Shown here piece after piece: positions 7,571-17,114 of a DNA stretch of 64,000 bases. Within the stretch, counting starts at the first letter, position 1. Each line of letters begins with the position of its first letter. The stretch lies in contig NZ_JXSL01000027.1 of the NCBI RefSeq assembly GCF_000829825.1, forward strand, positions 372,001-436,000. The letters are read 5' to 3'. A model generated the notes under the pieces. It searched no databases and had not been told where the DNA came from. It was given only the letters and a program-made list of their open reading frames with translations. A program made the translations under genes and the position numbers. Source of the stretch: Paramagnetospirillum magnetotacticum MS-1. GTDB taxonomy: Bacteria > Pseudomonadota > Alphaproteobacteria > Rhodospirillales > Magnetospirillaceae.

Positions 7571-8446
7571 ATGAAGGAACACGCCTGGACCAAGGCCATG
7601 CCGGGCGTCTTCGTGATGCTGTGGAGTACCGGCTTTATCGGCGCCAAATACGGCCTTCCCTATGCCGAGCCTTTCACCTTCCTGGTGATGCGATTCATCA
7701 TCGTCATCGCCCTGCTGGGCGTTGTGGTTGGGATATTCCGCGCAAAGTTTCCCTCCGACCCGAAATTGTGGCTGCATCTGGCCGTGTCCGGCCTGCTGGT
7801 GCACGCCGTTTACCTGGGCGGTGTCTTCGCCGCCATCCGCCTGGGCGTTCCTTCCGGGCTCACGGCCCTGGTGGCGGGGCTTCAACCCTTGCTGACCGCC
7901 GCCGTGGTGGGGCCATTGCTGGGCGAGAAGGTCGGGCCGCGCCAGTGGGGTGGTCTTGCCCTTGGCCTGATTGGTGTCGCCATGGTGTTGTCCACCCGGT
8001 TGACGGGAGTGCGTTTCGACGGATTCGGCTGGGACGGCATGGCCTTCGCCGTGGCGGCTTTGCTGGCTATCACTTGCGGCACGCTGTATCAGAAGCGCTA
8101 CTGCACCGGCATGGATCTGCGTACCGGAACCCTGATTCAGTATTTGGCCGCCCTGGCGGTGGTCGGGCCCGCTGCGCTGGCCACCGAAACCATGGTGGTT
8201 CAGTGGACATTGCCCTTCGTCCTGGCTCTGGGCTGGCTGGTCCTGGTGTTGTCGCTGGGAGCGATCAGCCTGCTGATGACCCTGATCCGGTTGGGCGAGG
8301 CGGCCAAAGTGGCCAGCTTCTTCTATCTGGTGCCGCCGATGACGGCCCTGCTGGCCTGGGCCCTGTTCGACGAGGTCCTGACCCCGCTTGCCCTGGGCGG
8401 CATGGTGGCCACCGCCTTGGGCGTGGCCCTGGTGGTCAGGAAGTAG
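7571..8446 (+). CDS. DMT/EamA-family transporter
   Basis: This 291-residue inner-membrane protein has about ten hydrophobic helices arranged as two EamA repeats. The first begins AMPGVFVMLWSTGFIGAKYG and the second follows the linker near residue 150. The end of the first repeat has the usual LVAGLQPLLTAAVVGPLLGEKV signature. Members export small metabolites or amino acids by proton exchange; the substrate cannot be read here. The ATG at 7571 is used, with GAGGGG upstream; a GTG at 7562 is possible. Confidence 0.88.
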   Translation: MKEHAWTKAMPGVFVMLWSTGFIGAKYGLPYAEPFTFLVMRFIIVIALLGVVVGIFRAKFPSDPKLWLHLAVSGLLVHAVYLGGVFAAIRLGVPSGLTALVAGLQPLLTAAVVGPLLGEKVGPRQWGGLALGLIGVAMVLSTRLTGVRFDGFGWDGMAFAVAALLAITCGTLYQKRYCTGMDLRTGTLIQYLAALAVVGPAALATETMVVQWTLPFVLALGWLVLVLSLGAISLLMTLIRLGEAAKVASFFYLVPPMTALLAWALFDEVLTPLALGGMVATALGVALVVRK

Positions 8447-8459
8447 GGCCGAGACTTTA

Positions 8460-9212
8460 TTAAGACCGGTGGACGGCGAAGGCGGCCGAGGCCTGGCAGA
8501 CCGGCATCATCTCGATGCGGTTGATATTGACATGAGCGGGCAGGGAGGCCGCCCAGTAGACGGACTCGGCGATATCCTCGGCACTCAACGGCTGGGTGCC
8601 TTCATAGACCTTGGCGGCCTTTTCGGCGTCTCCGTGGAAGCGCACCTGGGAAAACTCGCTGCCGCCGCACATGCCGGGCTCGATATTGGTGACCCGCACC
8701 TTGGTCTTGACCAGATCGGCGATGAGATTGAGCGAGAACTGGGACACCGCCGCCTTGGTGGCGCCATACATATTGCCGCCCGGATAGGGATAGGTCCCGG
8801 CCACCGAGCTGATATTGATCACATGGCCGCGATCGCGCTCCACCATGCCGGGCAGGATGGCCCGCGTCATATACATCAATCCCTTGAGATTGGTATCGAT
8901 CATGGTCTCCCAGTCATCCAGATCGGCGGCCTGGGCTGGCTCAAGCCCCAGGGCCAAACCGGCGTTATTGACCAGGACGTCCACGTTCCAGGGCAGAGAC
9001 GCGGTGAAATCCGCCACGGCGGCGCGGTCGCGCACGTCCAGGGGGGCGGCATGGCAAGGCGTGCCGCCCAGTTCCGCCTTAAGCGCTTCCAGGCGCTCGC
9101 TCCTGCGCCCGCAAATCACCAGATTAGCGCCTTCGGCCGCGAAACGGCGGGCGATGGCGGCGCCGAAGCCGGCGGTGGCGCCGGTGACCAGAACGGTGCG
9201 GTTCTTCCACAT
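8460..9212 (-). CDS. ydfG: YdfG-type short-chain dehydrogenase
   Basis: This NADP-dependent SDR of 250 residues closely resembles E. coli YdfG (3-hydroxy acid / malonic semialdehyde reductase) throughout. It has the cofactor motif TGATAGFG, the NNAGLALGLEPA segment, the LPGMVERDRGHVINI strand, a catalytic Ser in ISS, YGATK with Tyr and Lys, and the C-terminal LPAHVNINRIEMMPVCQ. It reduces 3-oxo acids or detoxifies malonic semialdehyde in the cytosol. The ATG at 9212 lies just past the stop of the upstream lipoprotein gene, implying coupled translation. Confidence 0.88.
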   Translation of the reverse strand: MWKNRTVLVTGATAGFGAAIARRFAAEGANLVICGRRSERLEALKAELGGTPCHAAPLDVRDRAAVADFTASLPWNVDVLVNNAGLALGLEPAQAADLDDWETMIDTNLKGLMYMTRAILPGMVERDRGHVINISSVAGTYPYPGGNMYGATKAAVSQFSLNLIADLVKTKVRVTNIEPGMCGGSEFSQVRFHGDAEKAAKVYEGTQPLSAEDIAESVYWAASLPAHVNINRIEMMPVCQASAAFAVHRS

Positions 9213-9213
9213 T

Positions 9214-9864
9214 CTAACGAAGCTCCGAGGCACGGGGGGCGAGGGGACGTTCGGTATCCACGTCGCGGATCATCACCAGTTCCGGCATGGCCGACAGGGC
9301 ATTCTCGATCTTCCAGATATAGACCTTGGACGTGCCGAAGGGTTTGACCTGGGTGGCGTTGTGTTTCACCACATTGCCGTCGGTGGTGATGCGGAACTCG
9401 CCCTCCATGTTGAGGCCCAGTTCGGCCAAAATCTGGGCGTCCGAGGGCTTCATGGCATTGGCTTTGACCACAATGGCGCCGTTCTCCATGGACCGCAGCG
9501 AGATCATCCTGGCGTCACGGCGAATCAATGAGGTCAGCTGGACCTTTTCCAGCCTGCCGACCCGTTCATATTCCACGGAGAACCGGCCCTTGCCCTTGGC
9601 CTCGATCTTGCGAAAGGCGATGTCGCGCGACAGATCGCGGCGAACGTTTTCTTGTCGCTCGGCCTCTTCCTCGGGCTTGATCTTGTTCTTGCGGTAATCG
9701 TCGAGCATGGGGGCGAACATCAGATCGCCCTTATAGGTCAGCGAATAATCGCCGTACCGGGACAGGCGCAGCTCGCTCTTGAACTTGTCGGGGATATAGC
9801 ACGACGACAGCAGCAGCAAAGCCGCCAGCACGCCGATCCGTTTCAGCCAGTCACCCGCCACCAT
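9214..9864 (-). CDS. Putative outer-membrane or periplasmic lipoprotein, 216 aa
   Basis: A short basic start and hydrophobic stretch lead to a lipobox, LLSSC, with the lipidated Cys near residue 22. The mature part has a charged helical region rich in Lys and Glu and beta-rich segments (FRITTDGNVVKHNA, VYIWKIENAL). I do not recognise the family. The start overlaps the end of mazG by 14 bases. A GTG one codon in (9861) has better spacing from GGAGG than the ATG at 9864 and is an alternative. Confidence 0.75.
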   Translation of the reverse strand: MVAGDWLKRIGVLAALLLLSSCYIPDKFKSELRLSRYGDYSLTYKGDLMFAPMLDDYRKNKIKPEEEAERQENVRRDLSRDIAFRKIEAKGKGRFSVEYERVGRLEKVQLTSLIRRDARMISLRSMENGAIVVKANAMKPSDAQILAELGLNMEGEFRITTDGNVVKHNATQVKPFGTSKVYIWKIENALSAMPELVMIRDVDTERPLAPRASELR

Positions 9865-10669
9865 GTCCTCCGGACTTCTCCAAGGTTTTGGCAGCCTGCC
9901 ACAGTGCCTCCATCTCGTCGAGGGTGGCGGTATCGGGCGAACGCCCCGAAGCCTTCAATTCAGCCTCGATATGGCGAAAACGGCGTTCGAACTTGGCATT
10001 GGCGCGTTTTAGGGCCCGTTCGGGATCGATGGCCAGCTTGCGGGCCAGATTGACGCAGACGAACAGCACGTCGCCCATTTCGTCTTCCAGGCGGTCGAAA
10101 GGGGCCTGCGAGCGGATTTCCTCGGCGATTTCTTCGGCTTCTTCGGCCAGCTTGTCCAAGATGGTCTCGGGACGATCCCAGTCGAAGCCCACGCGGGCGG
10201 CTCGGTTTTGCAGTTTCAGGGCGCGAGTCATGGGGGGCAGGGTGCGGGCCACCCCATCCAGAATGCCCGGCTCGGCGCCTTGGGCCTTGGCGGCGCGCTC
10301 GCTGGCCTTGGTTTCCTCCCAGGCTTCCACCTGACCGGCGCTGTCGCGGCCGTCATTCTCCACGAAGACATGGGGATGGCGGCGGATCATCTTGTCTGCG
10401 ATGGCCGAAGCGATGGCGTCGAAGTCGAAGTCGCCGTTCTCCTTGGCCATCTGGGCGTAGAACACCACCTGGAACAGCAGGTCGCCCAGTTCGTCCTTCA
10501 ATTGGGGCATGTCGCCGTGTTCGATGGCCTCGGCCACCTCATAGGCTTCCTCGATGGTGTAGGGAGCGATGGTAGAGAAGGTCTGTTCCAGATCCCAGGG
10601 GCAGCCACCCTCAGGCGAGCGCAGGCGGGCCATGATGCCCAGCAATCGGTCGATAGGCTTGTCGCTCAT
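9851..10669 (-). CDS. mazG: Nucleoside triphosphate pyrophosphohydrolase MazG
   Basis: This 272-residue house-cleaning enzyme hydrolyses (d)NTPs to the monophosphate and pyrophosphate in the cytosol. Two MazG helical-bundle repeats are visible. The first has CPWDLEQTF and the metal-binding EEAYEVAEAIE with KDELGDLLFQVVFYAQ. The second has KLAEEAEEIAEEI with EDEMGDVLFVCVNLARKL. The length matches E. coli MazG (263 residues). It lies between a transglutaminase-like gene and a lipoprotein gene in a close minus-strand run. Confidence 0.95.
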   Translation of the reverse strand: MSDKPIDRLLGIMARLRSPEGGCPWDLEQTFSTIAPYTIEEAYEVAEAIEHGDMPQLKDELGDLLFQVVFYAQMAKENGDFDFDAIASAIADKMIRRHPHVFVENDGRDSAGQVEAWEETKASERAAKAQGAEPGILDGVARTLPPMTRALKLQNRAARVGFDWDRPETILDKLAEEAEEIAEEIRSQAPFDRLEDEMGDVLFVCVNLARKLAIDPERALKRANAKFERRFRHIEAELKASGRSPDTATLDEMEALWQAAKTLEKSGGHGGG

Positions 10670-10672
10670 GCT

Positions 10673-11341
10673 TCAGGCCTTGGCCTCGGCGGCGAAATCG
10701 GCGCCCTTGTCCCAGGGATCATCGGTCATCAGCAGCGGGCAATGCACGCGGTAGGTCTCGGTGATCTCATCAAAAGGGACGTCCCAGAAGCTGCCATGCT
10801 GGGCCACATATTCCATGTGACGTCGGTCCTGCTTGTCGAAGGGGTGGAAGACAGAGTCGTTTTTTCCATCCCATTCAAGGGGATGGACGCCGAACTTCTC
10901 GCATAGAGCCAGGTTGAAGGCGGGGGTGGCCTTGACCCATTGATTCTCGGCCATGATCTCGGCGAAGGCGTGCCAGCGGAACACATCGCCGCCGTTCTTC
11001 TCCAGTAATTTTGGCGTCGCCAAGTGATTGCGAACATCGGCAAAGCCGATGCGGGCGGGAATGCCGACAGCCCTGGCGCAGGCGGTCAGCAAGGCCGCCT
11101 TGGGGATGCAAAAGCCGCTGCCCTTAGCCAACACATGGGCGGCGGAATAGGTTTCCTGCGCGTTGAATCGCACATAGGGGGCGTAGATCACCGTATCGCG
11201 CACCGCATAATAGAGGCGAATGGCGGCGTCCAACCGATCACTCGCACCAGAGGCGGCGTTTTGGGCAAAGGCGATAATGGCGGGATCGTCGCTTTGAATG
11301 AATTTTGCAGGCTGCAAGGCGCGCGGATCGATGCTGGTCAT
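10673..11341 (-). CDS. Transglutaminase-like cysteine-hydrolase family protein
   Basis: The protein has 222 residues with the transglutaminase-core fold. The catalytic Cys is in LAKGSGFCIPKAALL, the His in VFRWHAFAEI and the Asp/Asn position in VKATPAFN. It is cytosolic (no signal peptide) and of the bacterial class often called transglutaminase family protein. It may cleave or deamidate peptide bonds, but the substrate is unknown. It ends three bases before the mazG start, so the two are coupled. Confidence 0.85.
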   Translation of the reverse strand: MTSIDPRALQPAKFIQSDDPAIIAFAQNAASGASDRLDAAIRLYYAVRDTVIYAPYVRFNAQETYSAAHVLAKGSGFCIPKAALLTACARAVGIPARIGFADVRNHLATPKLLEKNGGDVFRWHAFAEIMAENQWVKATPAFNLALCEKFGVHPLEWDGKNDSVFHPFDKQDRRHMEYVAQHGSFWDVPFDEITETYRVHCPLLMTDDPWDKGADFAAEAKA

Positions 11342-11377
11342 GGGGGTTCCGTACTGGTGGGGCGCACCAGCATAAAG

Positions 11378-11701
11378 CTATTCCTTGGCCGGGGGAACGC
11401 TGCAGCACTGATGGACGATGGAGTTCTGGTCGCGGCGGTTCTCATCCTTGAACGCCAACCAAAGGCGACGCAGCCGAGCGAAGAGGCCTGTGGAAAGATT
11501 CACGCCATTGGCCGCCAGCCAGCGCTCCATATCGGCAAGCGTGGCATGGCGCAGATCATAGGTGATCATGATGGCGAACGGCCCCAAAAGCTTCAGGTCT
11601 AGAATGCCTTCAGGCCGGGCCAGGGTTTCGACGATTGTTGCCGGGGCGTTTGGCGCGAGAGAGAGGGTAATGGTGCGGATCAGACGGTGCGTGGCGCTCA
11701 T
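11378..11701 (-). CDS. Hypothetical protein, 107 aa, possible ferredoxin-like fold
   Basis: The first 70 residues show a beta-alpha-beta-beta-alpha pattern (ITLSLAPNAPATIVETLAR...GPFAIMITYDLRHATLADMERWLAANG). This resembles a small HMA or ACT-like fold but lacks the CxxC metal motif. The tail ends in the unusual VHQCCSVPPAKE with two adjacent Cys. The gene follows nhaA with a gap of 43 bases on the same strand. It is not recognised; ion or metal sensing near an antiporter is only a contextual guess. Confidence 0.55.
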   Translation of the reverse strand: MSATHRLIRTITLSLAPNAPATIVETLARPEGILDLKLLGPFAIMITYDLRHATLADMERWLAANGVNLSTGLFARLRRLWLAFKDENRRDQNSIVHQCCSVPPAKE

Positions 11702-11744
11702 CTCGTCTCCAATCCTTTCATAGCCATTTGTCGCATAATGTATA

Positions 11745-12896
11745 TTATGACGACACTCGTGTGCATCTTAAAAGGATGGCGGAGCCCAGGATGGCGGAAA
11801 GCCCGGATCCGGCCAAAACACCGATTTTCACGGCATTGGTCATGTCGGAATGTCCTGCAAAAGCAAGGGCGCCAATGAACAGGCTCATGGTGAAGCCGAT
11901 GCCGCACAGCACAGCGATTCCGTAAAGCTGGGACAAACTGGCGCCATCGGGACAAACGGCAAGCTTGAACCGGATGGCGCACCAGATTGCGGCGAAAACG
12001 CCGAATTGCTTGCCGAGGAACAACCCCAGAGAAATGCCCACAGGAACGCCGCCAAAAATCACGGATGGGTCGAGCCCGCTAAAGGAAACGCCGGCATTGG
12101 CAAAGCCGAAGATCGGAACAACGCCATAACCAACCCATTTGGCCAGGCCATGTTCCAACCTCAGCAAGGGCGCCCCTTCCCCTTCTCCCATGGGAATGGT
12201 CATGGCAAGCACAACACCGGCGATGGTGGCATGGATGCCCGATTGCAGCATGGCGACCCACAGCCCCGCCCCCAGGAGCAAATAGGGCCACAAAACACGC
12301 ACACCGGTACGGTTCAGGAACACCAGCCCGCCCAGCAGTACCGCCGCTAGCCCCAAAGCAAGCCAAGACAGTTGCGCCGTATAGAACAAAGCGATGATCA
12401 GAACAGCCCCCAGATCATCCATGATGGCCAGGGCGGTCAGAAAAACTTTCAGTGAGGCCGGAACCCTTGATCCCAGCAGCGCGAGAACGCCCAGCGCAAA
12501 GGCGATATCGGTGGCGGTGGGTATGGCCCAGCCGCGGATCGCCAGCGGGGAAGCCCCGTTGAAGGCCAGATAGACCAGGGCTGGTGCCGCCATTCCTCCC
12601 AAGGCCCCAACACCGGGCAGAGCGCGCTGCGGCCAGGTTGACAACTGACCCACCAGCACCTCGCGCTTGATCTCCAGCCCGACCAGAAGAAAGAACACCG
12701 CCATCAGCCCGTCATTGATCCAATGCAGAATGCTGAGACCCAGATAACTGGCCTGAAGCGACGCGAAATAGACTTCTGACTGCGGTGAATTGGCGACACC
12801 CAAGGCCAAGCCCGCAGCAATCATCAAAATGATGCCGCCCGACGCCTCACTGTCCAAAAAGTCCCGTAGCCCGGAAAAATACCGTTCAGCCGTCAT
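11745..12896 (-). CDS. nhaA: Na+/H+ antiporter NhaA
   Basis: This 383-residue inner-membrane protein exchanges sodium or lithium for protons to control cytosolic pH. The length is close to E. coli NhaA (388). The segment [19 protein letters not shown] holds the paired Asp of the ion site, and [15 protein letters not shown] and [14 protein letters not shown] match conserved helices. It overlaps the 3' end of the upstream MBL-hydrolase gene by 11 bases, so it is read from the same minus-strand transcript. Confidence 0.95.
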   Translation of the reverse strand: MTAERYFSGLRDFLDSEASGGIILMIAAGLALGVANSPQSEVYFASLQASYLGLSILHWINDGLMAVFFLLVGLEIKREVLVGQLSTWPQRALPGVGALGGMAAPALVYLAFNGASPLAIRGWAIPTATDIAFALGVLALLGSRVPASLKVFLTALAIMDDLGAVLIIALFYTAQLSWLALGLAAVLLGGLVFLNRTGVRVLWPYLLLGAGLWVAMLQSGIHATIAGVVLAMTIPMGEGEGAPLLRLEHGLAKWVGYGVVPIFGFANAGVSFSGLDPSVIFGGVPVGISLGLFLGKQFGVFAAIWCAIRFKLAVCPDGASLSQLYGIAVLCGIGFTMSLFIGALAFAGHSDMTNAVKIGVLAGSGLSAILGSAILLRCTRVSS

Positions 12897-13659
12897 TGTC
12901 GATCACCAACCCGTCATGGGCCGGAATGACGTGCGGCGGAACGGCACGCCGCACCGCCTCGTAATCAAGACGGGAGCCCATATGGGTGATATAGGCGCGT
13001 CTGGGCTTGACGCAATCGATCCATTCCAGAGCCTTGGCGATATGGGCGTGGGTCTGGTGGGGATAATCCACCAGGCAACCGATAATCCAGGTGTCCACGC
13101 CTTTCAGGGCCTTGAAGGCCTCGGGCGGCATTTCGACCACATCAGTACTGTAGGCCATGGAGCCGAACCGCAAGCCCAGCGTGCGGCAATAGCCATGGTC
13201 CTGATCGAAGGGAATCACATCAATGTTTCCGATGCGGAACGGCCCGCTGATTTCATGGGCTTCCAGCAGGGGGCGATAAATCATTTCCCCCATTTCCTCC
13301 AGCGGCTCGAAAGCATAGGGAAAACGGCTCCGGGCGGTGGCAAGCGTTCCCGCGTCGCCCCATACCGGCAGCCATTTGCGGGTGGCGCGGTTGATCTCGC
13401 GCAGATCGTCGATGCCGTGCAGGTGATCGGCGTGGTCGTGGGTATAGACCACCGCATCGACGCTCTTGACCCCGGCCGCCAGCAACTGGTCGCGCAGGTC
13501 GGGCGAGGTATCCACCAGGATTCGGGTATCGCCCTCCTCCACCAGAATCGAAGACCGCAGACGACGGTTGCGCGGATTGTTGGGGTCACAGACCCCCCAC
13601 CCCCCGGAGATGGTCGGAACGCCAGCGGCGCCGCCACAGCCGAGGATGCTTATCCTCAT
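12886..13659 (-). CDS. MBL-fold metallo-hydrolase (PhnP-like)
   Basis: This 257-residue metallo-beta-lactamase-fold phosphodiesterase-like enzyme carries the metal motif [14 protein letters not shown] (HxHxDH). It also has further ligands in DQDHGY, an Asp in AYSTDV and the C-terminal His in IPAHDG. The start GCGGAAGVP is typical of the PhnP/RNase Z-like group, which acts on cyclic phosphodiesters or nucleic acids. It overlaps both tatD upstream (four bases) and nhaA downstream. The exact substrate is unknown. Confidence 0.88.
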   Translation of the reverse strand: MRISILGCGGAAGVPTISGGWGVCDPNNPRNRRLRSSILVEEGDTRILVDTSPDLRDQLLAAGVKSVDAVVYTHDHADHLHGIDDLREINRATRKWLPVWGDAGTLATARSRFPYAFEPLEEMGEMIYRPLLEAHEISGPFRIGNIDVIPFDQDHGYCRTLGLRFGSMAYSTDVVEMPPEAFKALKGVDTWIIGCLVDYPHQTHAHIAKALEWIDCVKPRRAYITHMGSRLDYEAVRRAVPPHVIPAHDGLVIDNDG

Positions 13660-14435
13660 GGCCGGATCACTTTGGTGAACAGGCGGTGAAAGTTGTCGGT
13701 GGTGGCGGCTTCCATCTCAGCCATGGTTATGCCCTTCACTTCGGCTAGCCGGGCGGCGGTATGGGCCACATAGGCGGGCTCGTTACGTTTGCCGCGATAG
13801 GGAATCGGCGCCAGATAAGGCGCGTCTGTCTCCACCAGAAGGCGGTCCAGGGGTACGACCGCCAGGGTATCGCGCAAGATGTCGGCGGTCTTGAAGGTCA
13901 TGATGCCCGATGCCGAGATGAAAAGGCCCAATTCCACAGCTTTTTCAGCGAAGTCTGGGCCCGAACTGAAGCAGTGGATCAGTCCGGTGAAGGCCCCCTT
14001 CTCCATCTCTTCGGCCAAAATCCGCCCGGTATCGTCGTCAGCGTCGCGGGTATGGACGATGATGGGCAAACCCGTTTGGCGCGCTGCCTCGATGTGGATG
14101 CGGAATGAATGGCGCTGCTGCTCGCGCGGGCTCTTGTCGTAGTAATAATCCAGGCCGGTCTCGCCCAGCGCCACCACCTTGGGATGCTCGGCCAGACGCA
14201 GTAAGGTATCGAGATCAGCATAGGGCTCCACACCGGCTTCGTGCGGATGGATTCCTACTGTTGCCCAGACATTATCGTAGCGCTCGGCCACCCTGACCAC
14301 CTGGTCATAGCGGGTGACATGGGTGCCGATGGTCAGCAGCACGCCTACCCCCGCCGCTTTGGCGCGCCCGACCACGCCGTCGAGATCGTCGGCGAAGTCG
14401 GGGAAATCGAGATGGCAGTGACTGTCGACAAGCAT
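13656..14435 (-). CDS. TatD-family metal-dependent deoxyribonuclease
   Basis: This 259-residue TIM-barrel hydrolase carries the complete metal-site set: DSHCHLDF at the N-terminus, ALGETGLDYYYD, IVHTRDA, LIHCFS and LLVETDAPYLAP. The family has 3'-5' DNase and repair-related activity in the cytosol. Start 14435 gives the canonical MLVDSHCHL beginning and lies just past the metG stop. The gene order metG-tatD-MBL hydrolase after holB-tmk is a common bacterial cluster. Confidence 0.92.
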   Translation of the reverse strand: MLVDSHCHLDFPDFADDLDGVVGRAKAAGVGVLLTIGTHVTRYDQVVRVAERYDNVWATVGIHPHEAGVEPYADLDTLLRLAEHPKVVALGETGLDYYYDKSPREQQRHSFRIHIEAARQTGLPIIVHTRDADDDTGRILAEEMEKGAFTGLIHCFSSGPDFAEKAVELGLFISASGIMTFKTADILRDTLAVVPLDRLLVETDAPYLAPIPYRGKRNEPAYVAHTAARLAEVKGITMAEMEAATTDNFHRLFTKVIRP

Positions 14436-14439
14436 TTCT

Positions 14440-15990
14440 TTAGCTCGCAGTTTCTTCCACATAGCGTGGGAACACGCCTTGAGGGGTCGGCAAGGTGATT
14501 CCCGCCTTCAACGCATGAGCGGGGCCGAAGAAGGCGAAGCTGCGTTCGGCCTCGGGCACCATCAACTGGTCGAGGATGCGGGCCGAGGCCGCCGGCATGA
14601 AGGGCTGAGTCAGCAGGCCCAAGCAACGGATGGTCTCGGCCAGAACCCAAAGCACCGTGCCCATGCGGGCGGGATCTGTCTTCTTCAAAGCCCAAGGCGC
14701 CTGCTTGTCCACATAACCATTGGCGGCACGGATGACAACCCAGATGGCCTCGATGGCCTCGTGATACATCTGGCGGTCCATGGAATCCCTGACCTTGGCC
14801 AGCATGGCATAGGCGGCACCCAGCATCTCCTTGTCATCATCGGTATCGGGCGAATGGGCGGGCGTCACGCCTGAGCAATTCTTGCCGATCATGGACAGCG
14901 AGCGCTGAACCAGATTGCCGTAATCATTGGCCAGTTCGCTGTTCATGCGGCCCATCATGGCGCGATGGCTGAAATCGCCGTCATTGCCGAACGGCACCTC
15001 GCGCAGCAGGAAATAGCGCACCTGATCCAGGCCGTAGGTCTCGATGAGCGACAGCGGATCGATGACATTGCCCACGGATTTGGAGATCTTCTGGCCCTCG
15101 TTGGTCCACCAGCCATGGGCGAAGACGCGCCGAGGCGCAGGCAAATCGGCGGCCATCAGGAAGGCCGGCCAGTACACGGCGTGGAAGCGGACGATGTCCT
15201 TGCCCACCATATGGATGACGTTGGGCCAGTAGCGGGCGAAGTCGCCGGTCGTGTCGGGATAGCCCACGGCGGTGATGTAGTTGGTCAGCGCGTCCAGCCA
15301 GACATACATGATATGGGCGTCGTCGCCGGGCACCGGAATGCCCCATTTGAAGCTGGTGCGCGATACCGACAGGTCCTGCAGCCCGCCCTTCACGAAGCTC
15401 ATCACCTCGTTGCGCCGCGACTGGGGCGCCACGCAATCGGGATTGTCCTCGTACCATTTGAGCAGGCGGTCCTGCCAGGCCGACAGGCGGAAGAAGTAGC
15501 TGGGCTCCTTCACCCATTCCACGGGCGCGCCGGTCGGCGCCAATTTGGAACCGCCCTCGCCTTTGACCAGCTCGTCCTCGGCGTAGAAAGCCTCGTCGCG
15601 CACAGAGTACCAGCCCTCATAGGCGCCAAGATAGATGTCGCCCTTGGCCAGCAGCTTGTCCCACAGCGCCTGACAGGCCACCTTATGACGCTCCTCGGTG
15701 GTGCGGATGAAATCGTCATTGGTGCAGCCCAGGATCTTGGCCAGTTCGCGGAAATTGGCCGAATTCTGGTCGGCCAGGGCCTTAGGCGTCACGCCGAAGG
15801 CTTCCGCCGACTTTTCCACCTTCTGGCCGTGCTCGTCGGTGCCGGTCAGGAACTTGACGTCGAAGCCATCCAGGCGCTTGAAACGCGCCAGGACATCGCA
15901 GGCCAGCGTGGTATAGGCATGGCCGATATGGGGCTTGTCGTTGACGTAGTAGATCGGCGTGGTGACGTAGAAGGTCCCGGCCCCGGTCAT
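14440..15990 (-). CDS. metG: Methionyl-tRNA synthetase
   Basis: This cytosolic class I aminoacyl-tRNA synthetase of 516 residues has the signature PHIGHAY (HIGH) near the N-terminus, ISKSVGN (KMSKS equivalent) and TGTDEHGQK. No Cys zinc knuckle is present in the connective peptide, and there is no C-terminal tRNA-binding domain, as in the short zinc-less bacterial type. A longer frame to 16152 overlaps holB and is low-complexity; the ATG at 15990 has GGAG upstream and starts the expected MTGAGTFYVTTPIYYVND. The gene is part of the tmk-holB-metG-tatD run. Confidence 0.96.
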   Translation of the reverse strand: MTGAGTFYVTTPIYYVNDKPHIGHAYTTLACDVLARFKRLDGFDVKFLTGTDEHGQKVEKSAEAFGVTPKALADQNSANFRELAKILGCTNDDFIRTTEERHKVACQALWDKLLAKGDIYLGAYEGWYSVRDEAFYAEDELVKGEGGSKLAPTGAPVEWVKEPSYFFRLSAWQDRLLKWYEDNPDCVAPQSRRNEVMSFVKGGLQDLSVSRTSFKWGIPVPGDDAHIMYVWLDALTNYITAVGYPDTTGDFARYWPNVIHMVGKDIVRFHAVYWPAFLMAADLPAPRRVFAHGWWTNEGQKISKSVGNVIDPLSLIETYGLDQVRYFLLREVPFGNDGDFSHRAMMGRMNSELANDYGNLVQRSLSMIGKNCSGVTPAHSPDTDDDKEMLGAAYAMLAKVRDSMDRQMYHEAIEAIWVVIRAANGYVDKQAPWALKKTDPARMGTVLWVLAETIRCLGLLTQPFMPAASARILDQLMVPEAERSFAFFGPAHALKAGITLPTPQGVFPRYVEETAS

Positions 15991-16022
15991 GGGAATGCTC
16001 CACAAAATCAAGATGTTGCCCG

Positions 16023-17114
16023 CTAGCGTGAACCCTGGCGGGCGAGGCGTTCCACCGCCATGAAGGCGCTGAGAACGGCCTGCTTGCGGTCGAGATGGAC
16101 CGCTTCGGTGCGGGCGAACAGGGTGGTGATCTTTTCCCACACCTCCAGCCAATGTTCAAGACTGGCCGCCGCCAGCAGGCGCTCCATCAGGGCGCCCTCG
16201 CCCGCCACCACTTCCGCCATGCCGTGACCCTGACGGCCACCGGCGCGAATCAGGCGGGCCAGCCACCAGCCCAGCAATTCGGTAACCGTTCGGAACGATC
16301 CATCGTTTTCGGGCCGCGCCACCTTGTCGCCGAAGGCATGGAGCGCAGGCACATCCAGGCGCGGCAGGGTTTGCAGCAGATTCAGCAGATCGCGGTAGAG
16401 GTCGAGACCGCCCTCATCGGCCAGCGCCAAGGCCTTTCCGATACTGCCTTCGCCCAGCTTGGCCAGGGCGGCGACTTCGGTGGGGCCCAGTTCGGGGCGC
16501 TGACGGGTCAGCAGATCGGCGACCACATCCTCAGCCAGGGGTTGAAGCATCAGGCGGCGACAGCGGGACCGAATGGTGGGCAGCAAGCGACCAGGAGAGT
16601 GCGAAATGAGCAACATCAAGGCATTGCGCGGCGGTTCTTCCAATACCTTTAGCACCGCATTGGCGGCGTTGCGGTTCATTTCGTCGGCGGAATCGATGAT
16701 CACTACCCGCCAACCACCCTCGGCCGGAGTCAGCGACATGAAGTGGCCGATGCCGCGCACATCCTCGACCACGATTTCCGAGCGCAGTTTGCTTTTCTTG
16801 TCGTCGGCCCAGCCGCGCTCGACGGCTTCGAGATCCGCATGGCCCTGGGAGGCGATGCGGCGGAACACCGGATGGTCTGGTCGGATTTCCAGATCGGTAG
16901 GCGAATCGCCGAACAGCCCGCCCCCCTCCCCGCCACCGGCCAGGGCGAAGCGGGCGAAGCGGTAGGCCAGGGTCGCCTTGCCGATGCCCTTGGGGCCGCA
17001 GAGCAGCCAGGCATGGGCCAGCCGCCCCGAATTCCAGGCATCAAGCAGCGCCGTCTCGGCCGTCGCATGGCCGAACAGATCCGAGGTTTCGCGGGGATGG
17101 GGGGAGTCGGTCAT
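16023..17114 (-). CDS. holB: DNA polymerase III subunit delta prime
   Basis: This 363-residue clamp-loader subunit acts at replication forks. It has a Walker A-like CGPKGIGKATLAYR near residues 38-51, the NAANAVLKVLEEPP segment and an SRC motif (IRSRCRRL) that acts as arginine finger. The usual four-Cys zinc module after Walker A is absent and replaced by a Gly-rich acidic stretch (AGGGEGGGLFGDSP). The start overlaps the tmk stop by four bases. The function is secure from the overall pattern and the tmk-holB order. Confidence 0.93.
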   Translation of the reverse strand: MTDSPHPRETSDLFGHATAETALLDAWNSGRLAHAWLLCGPKGIGKATLAYRFARFALAGGGEGGGLFGDSPTDLEIRPDHPVFRRIASQGHADLEAVERGWADDKKSKLRSEIVVEDVRGIGHFMSLTPAEGGWRVVIIDSADEMNRNAANAVLKVLEEPPRNALMLLISHSPGRLLPTIRSRCRRLMLQPLAEDVVADLLTRQRPELGPTEVAALAKLGEGSIGKALALADEGGLDLYRDLLNLLQTLPRLDVPALHAFGDKVARPENDGSFRTVTELLGWWLARLIRAGGRQGHGMAEVVAGEGALMERLLAAASLEHWLEVWEKITTLFARTEAVHLDRKQAVLSAFMAVERLARQGSR

